Of a DNA stretch of 64,000 nt, positions 60,669-64,000 are shown in pieces. The notes beneath the pieces were generated by a model. The model saw nothing but the letters and a program-made list of their open reading frames with translations. It was not told the DNA's origin and searched no databases. The stretch covers positions 46,122 through 110,121 of the forward strand of contig DVHG01000017.1 of the NCBI GenBank assembly GCA_018712345.1. The letters run 5' to 3'. A program made the translations under genes and the position numbers. Every line of letters begins with the position of its first letter. Positions within the stretch are counted from its first letter, which is position 1. This stretch comes from Candidatus Onthovicinus excrementipullorum. GTDB lineage: Bacteria > Bacillota > Clostridia > Oscillospirales > Acutalibacteraceae.

Positions 60669-61211
60669 AAAATTGTTATATTAAACGGGAGCCCCCGCAA
60701 AAACCGAAATACCTCCGCATTGGTTCAGGCATTTACCCAAGGCGCAAAAATATCCAACAACATAATCAATGAATTTTTTCTTGACAGCATGGATATTCAC
60801 GGCTGCAAAGGCTGTTTTTGCGGCGACAGCAGCCGGACATGTCCATGTGTGCAAAAAGACGATATGGATAAAATCTATCCGGCTATAAAAGAAAGCGATA
60901 TAATAATTCTTGCCTCTCCTTTATATTGCTGGAACATGAGCGGTCAGCTCAGAACAGCTATAGATCGTCTGTTTGCTTTAGAAGAAGGAAAAGAAAATCT
61001 ATTGCGAGGGCATTCGCGCGCCATAATACTGCTTATGGCGGCAGAAGGGCATGATTTTGCCGACGTCCTGACATATTACAGGCATTTATCAGAACATCAA
61101 AGATGGAAAAATCTCGGCTGCGTCCTGGCCGGGGGTAATGGCGGCGCAGGAGATATCCAAGGAAAACCTGAAATCCAGCAAGCATATGTGCTGGGAAAGT
61201 CAATTAAGTAA
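60669..61211 (+). pseudogene. Flavodoxin/NADPH-dependent FMN reductase, start codon missing
   Basis: KIVILNGSPRKNRNTSALVQAFTQGAK...GCKGCFCGDSSRTCPCVQKDDM; in-frame TAA directly precedes KIVILNGSP. Confidence 0.75.
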
Positions 61212-61402
61212 ACGGCCAATCTGCGGTTGAGAATGGCCTGCATTAGGCATTGAAAAATCCTTACATATGGGCTTTTACGGTTATAAATGTCCGACAATAA
61301 ATTTTAACCCCACTCTGCCGCCAGAGACCAAAAAGCCGCGGAACCCCCCACCCTTAAACCACACGGCCTCCACTAACGCCGGGACGGTTGCGGCGCGGGC
61401 AG

Positions 61403-61454
61403 GCCGCCGTTAAGGCGGCGGGTTTATATTGTCCTGGCCCGAACGGGCCGGGAC
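61403..61454. other. Two adjacent strong hairpins in intergenic region
   Basis: GCCGCC-gttaa-GGCGGC (61403-61419) and GTCCTGGCCC-gaac-GGGCCGGGAC (61431-61454). Confidence 0.6.
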
Positions 61455-61557
61455 GGGCGCAGAGTTAAAGCCGCTGAAAAATAGGTCCGAGTGGAAAATA
61501 AATATAGGCTTTAGATAACAGGCATTCCCGGAGCGCCCACATTAAAAGGGCGGGGCG

Positions 61558-61603
61558 CCCCATTGGAAACCTCAAAACATCCCCATTGAAAATCTCAAAA
61601 CAT
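61558..61603. repeat. Tandem 23-bp direct repeat, IS-end-like
   Basis: CCCCATTGGAAACCTCAAAACAT / CCCCATTGAAAATCTCAAAACAT (21/23 identical). Confidence 0.6.
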
Positions 61604-61701
61604 AATAAACATATAAAAGATACAAAATAATAAGGCGGGAAAGCGCAGATATTTTGCTGCCCACCCGCCTCGTAAAGCTATAAATATAATAGTTCCAATA
61701 C

Positions 61702-63927
61702 TTAAATATTATTTCCGGCTTCTACAATATAATGCTTGCCGGGTTCTAGTTGCAGCTTTATTCTGCCCCATACGCCTTCACCGCATATTTCTGTCTCACA
61801 TTCATGCCGCTCACCATTTACAAAGCATGTCACATGGCTTTCCGGTTCAAACGGGCCGGCACGGAACAAAAGCTCTATCTCTTTTTCGCATTGTATGCAT
61901 ACCTTTTGCCTGCCCCCATCAGGGAATTGATACTTAAGGTTTATTGTAGCGCTTCCGTCGGGAAGGGGCAGTTCTTCCGCCTCAAAGGCCCAGCCCTTAG
62001 GCAGCCTGGGAATCCATTTAAACGCCCCGTCTTTTGTTGCACACAGCCCAATCACGGTCATAAACGTATGCATAACCTCCGCCTGGTGCGCTAAATTGCC
62101 CAAATCCCCCTGCCGCCTGAACATCTTTTTGTTCGGACTGTAGCTGGCGCATTCAGGCACTATATAAGGCTGCGGCAACCGCGGCGAATAACATATCTTG
62201 CATAGATTTTCCAGCAAACGCGTATAATCGGACACCTTATCCAGAAGCAAGGCCGTTTGAGTAAATATGCTGTGGTCATAGCCGATGCCTCTTGGCCCTA
62301 CGAATGTATCCCCTATATAGTCGTTAAAATCCTCCTCGTAAGTGTCCCGGCTGAGATTATACCAATTTTCAGGAACATCATGCAGCGCATCATATCCAGC
62401 GTAATCTGAATATGTAGGCAGAGAGGAATCATGATAAAATCCGCGGTTATATAAATCCCATTTTCCCTCTTTAACAAAGTAATCCAATATGGACTTTTCA
62501 AGCTTTTTGCTTAAATCCAGCCATTCATCAGCCAATTCATTCATTCCTGCACATCTGACCATATCTGAATATGCCCTGACGCCCAGGCAGCAGGCAATAT
62601 TCCCGTACATGGTTATTTTCATTCCTGCGCCAAAAGCAATATCAGCCAGGCCCGCTTCGGTTTCACCATAGAGCAGTCCATGTTCGCTGAAGGACAGCTC
62701 CGGATTATCCAGGCACCATTGAATAAATTTAACCGGCTCGATTATTTCCTCCAAATTCTGCTTAACAAAATCCACGCTTTTGCCTTCGCTCTTCCATACG
62801 TTATATATGCCCAGCATGGCAAAGCCATGGCCGTCCACTTCAAAATTGCCCAGATTCTGGAATTCGTCCCCGAATTTCTCCTGAGTATATTTAGTATACC
62901 ATCCGGCATATTGAAGCACCTTAGAATAATACATAGGATCATCGCATACTGCCGTCCAATGCCCCGGAATAGGCTTGCCGCCAAGGGTAAGCTTCTCTCT
63001 TTTAAAATACATCATGCAATTCTGACTGTATTCAACCGCCTTATCCGCCTTTTCCTTAAAGCCCAGACGGGAAATAGCGGTAATGCTGTGATGATTGCGC
63101 GTCCACATCTGTGTGTAATAGCTGTTGGCTCCCGGCCTCCATGTGCCAAAGCCATCATATCTCCAGCTCGGAGCCATATAGCTGCTCTCATGCACCTTGC
63201 CGTCTTCCCCTATTTTATGATATATAGCCATCATGTTCTCATAAAAAACCCCTGTGGCTATCTCCGCATAGGCATTTCCCGTGAAGCGCACCTTCACTCC
63301 ATCATAATCAATCGGAAATTCAAACCTGGGAGGAAGCAGATAGTCCTGCGGGTCAAAAGTAAACAGCGCATGCGCAATTTCTGAAAGCGCACTGGTTACT
63401 CTCTCAGGCAGTGGATGTTCGGGGTCTATAACATGTGATATGAAAAACTCATCCTGATTAGTATCAGAAACAGCGTAATGAGTATATACCGGCTCTCCCT
63501 TTTTTTGCGGGCTGGGCTGAACCTCTACGCTTTTAAGCTCGTCCCCGCTTAATTTAATGCAAAGCATATACGGGCTTTGAGCGGTTGTTCCCCCTTTAAG
63601 AAACAGCGTGTCCTGAAGCAGCTGCGTCATCCTGGGATTGCTGTCCTCTCCAAAAAAGGGCGCTTGGCCGTCGCTGAAATGTTTTGCGAACCATAAAGTA
63701 TAGCCAAAAATCAAAGGCACCTCATCAACTTTGCCGCCCGAATAGCTTATAACTAATTTGCCGGCACAGTCGCCCGGATAATATGTATCCTCATCCCGGT
63801 TAGAGCCCCAGTCAGGGCAGCCTTTATCAGGCGAATACGTGCCGCCAAGCAAATAAAGATATTGTCCAGCCTGAGGCTTAAACTGATTTAACGGAATCCA
63901 ATTAATTTCTTTTGCCGCGTTTTCCAT
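61702..63927 (-). CDS. Large glycoside hydrolase-like protein, (alpha/alpha)6-type catalytic region suspected
   Basis: 741 aa; WTRNHHSITAISRLGFKEKADKAVEYSQNC..., GLLYGETEAGLADIAFGAGMKITMYGNIACCLGVRAYSDM, C-terminal PRLPKGWAFEAEELPLPDGSATINLKYQFPDG typical of six-hairpin glycosidases. Confidence 0.65.
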   Translation of the reverse strand: MENAAKEINWIPLNQFKPQAGQYLYLLGGTYSPDKGCPDWGSNRDEDTYYPGDCAGKLVISYSGGKVDEVPLIFGYTLWFAKHFSDGQAPFFGEDSNPRMTQLLQDTLFLKGGTTAQSPYMLCIKLSGDELKSVEVQPSPQKKGEPVYTHYAVSDTNQDEFFISHVIDPEHPLPERVTSALSEIAHALFTFDPQDYLLPPRFEFPIDYDGVKVRFTGNAYAEIATGVFYENMMAIYHKIGEDGKVHESSYMAPSWRYDGFGTWRPGANSYYTQMWTRNHHSITAISRLGFKEKADKAVEYSQNCMMYFKREKLTLGGKPIPGHWTAVCDDPMYYSKVLQYAGWYTKYTQEKFGDEFQNLGNFEVDGHGFAMLGIYNVWKSEGKSVDFVKQNLEEIIEPVKFIQWCLDNPELSFSEHGLLYGETEAGLADIAFGAGMKITMYGNIACCLGVRAYSDMVRCAGMNELADEWLDLSKKLEKSILDYFVKEGKWDLYNRGFYHDSSLPTYSDYAGYDALHDVPENWYNLSRDTYEEDFNDYIGDTFVGPRGIGYDHSIFTQTALLLDKVSDYTRLLENLCKICYSPRLPQPYIVPECASYSPNKKMFRRQGDLGNLAHQAEVMHTFMTVIGLCATKDGAFKWIPRLPKGWAFEAEELPLPDGSATINLKYQFPDGGRQKVCIQCEKEIELLFRAGPFEPESHVTCFVNGERHECETEICGEGVWGRIKLQLEPGKHYIVEAGNNI

Positions 63928-64000
63928 AAACTTAATTCCTTTCACGCTATTGCAAAATTATTGTTTTGTAAACTCACTGTATTTTACTTTATATTGCACG

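Noticed and set aside
1-64000. CRISPR arrays, rRNA genes, prophage structural modules
   Set aside because: No regularly spaced direct repeats, rRNA-like sequence or phage structural genes seen on either strand.

Overview
This 64 kb window looks like a moderately high-GC Clostridia (Oscillospiraceae-like) chromosome or MAG contig. It carries mostly housekeeping genes plus one small accessory island near 54.2-60.7 kb. The main blocks are: dTMP kinase (window edge) and a tandem ThyX; a DUF3737/LysR divergent locus; a tryptophan-type ABC transporter behind a T-box with a TGG specifier; a membrane pair (DUF5058 and partner); an uncharacterised three-gene cluster; two M42 peptidases; a permease plus membrane-fusion adaptor without an ATPase; a purine operon (purE-F-M-N, PurO-type IMP cyclohydrolase, AICAR formyltransferase, purD) behind a 22-codon uORF that abuts a terminator-like hairpin; an unannotated 23-aa SpoVM-like peptide at the end of a Bacillus-like priA-def-fmt-rsmB-rlmN-prpC-prkC-rsgA-thiN block; rpoZ/gmk/remA/yicC/holA/comEC; ireB, ackA and tmcAL; and two tRNAs. 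The accessory island contains a decapitated serine recombinase abutting a decapitated hsdS, a membrane protein translationally coupled to an intact hsdR, and a frameshifted tnpV. The right edge has a start-less flavodoxin gene, IS-like tandem repeats and a large six-hairpin-type glycosidase-like ORF. The strongest candidates for follow-up are the two-domain ThyX with complementary motif loss, the purE leader attenuator candidate, the membrane protein/HsdR module, the unknown three-gene cluster and the degenerate ComEC C-terminal domain. All family assignments are by eye from motifs; no searches were run.
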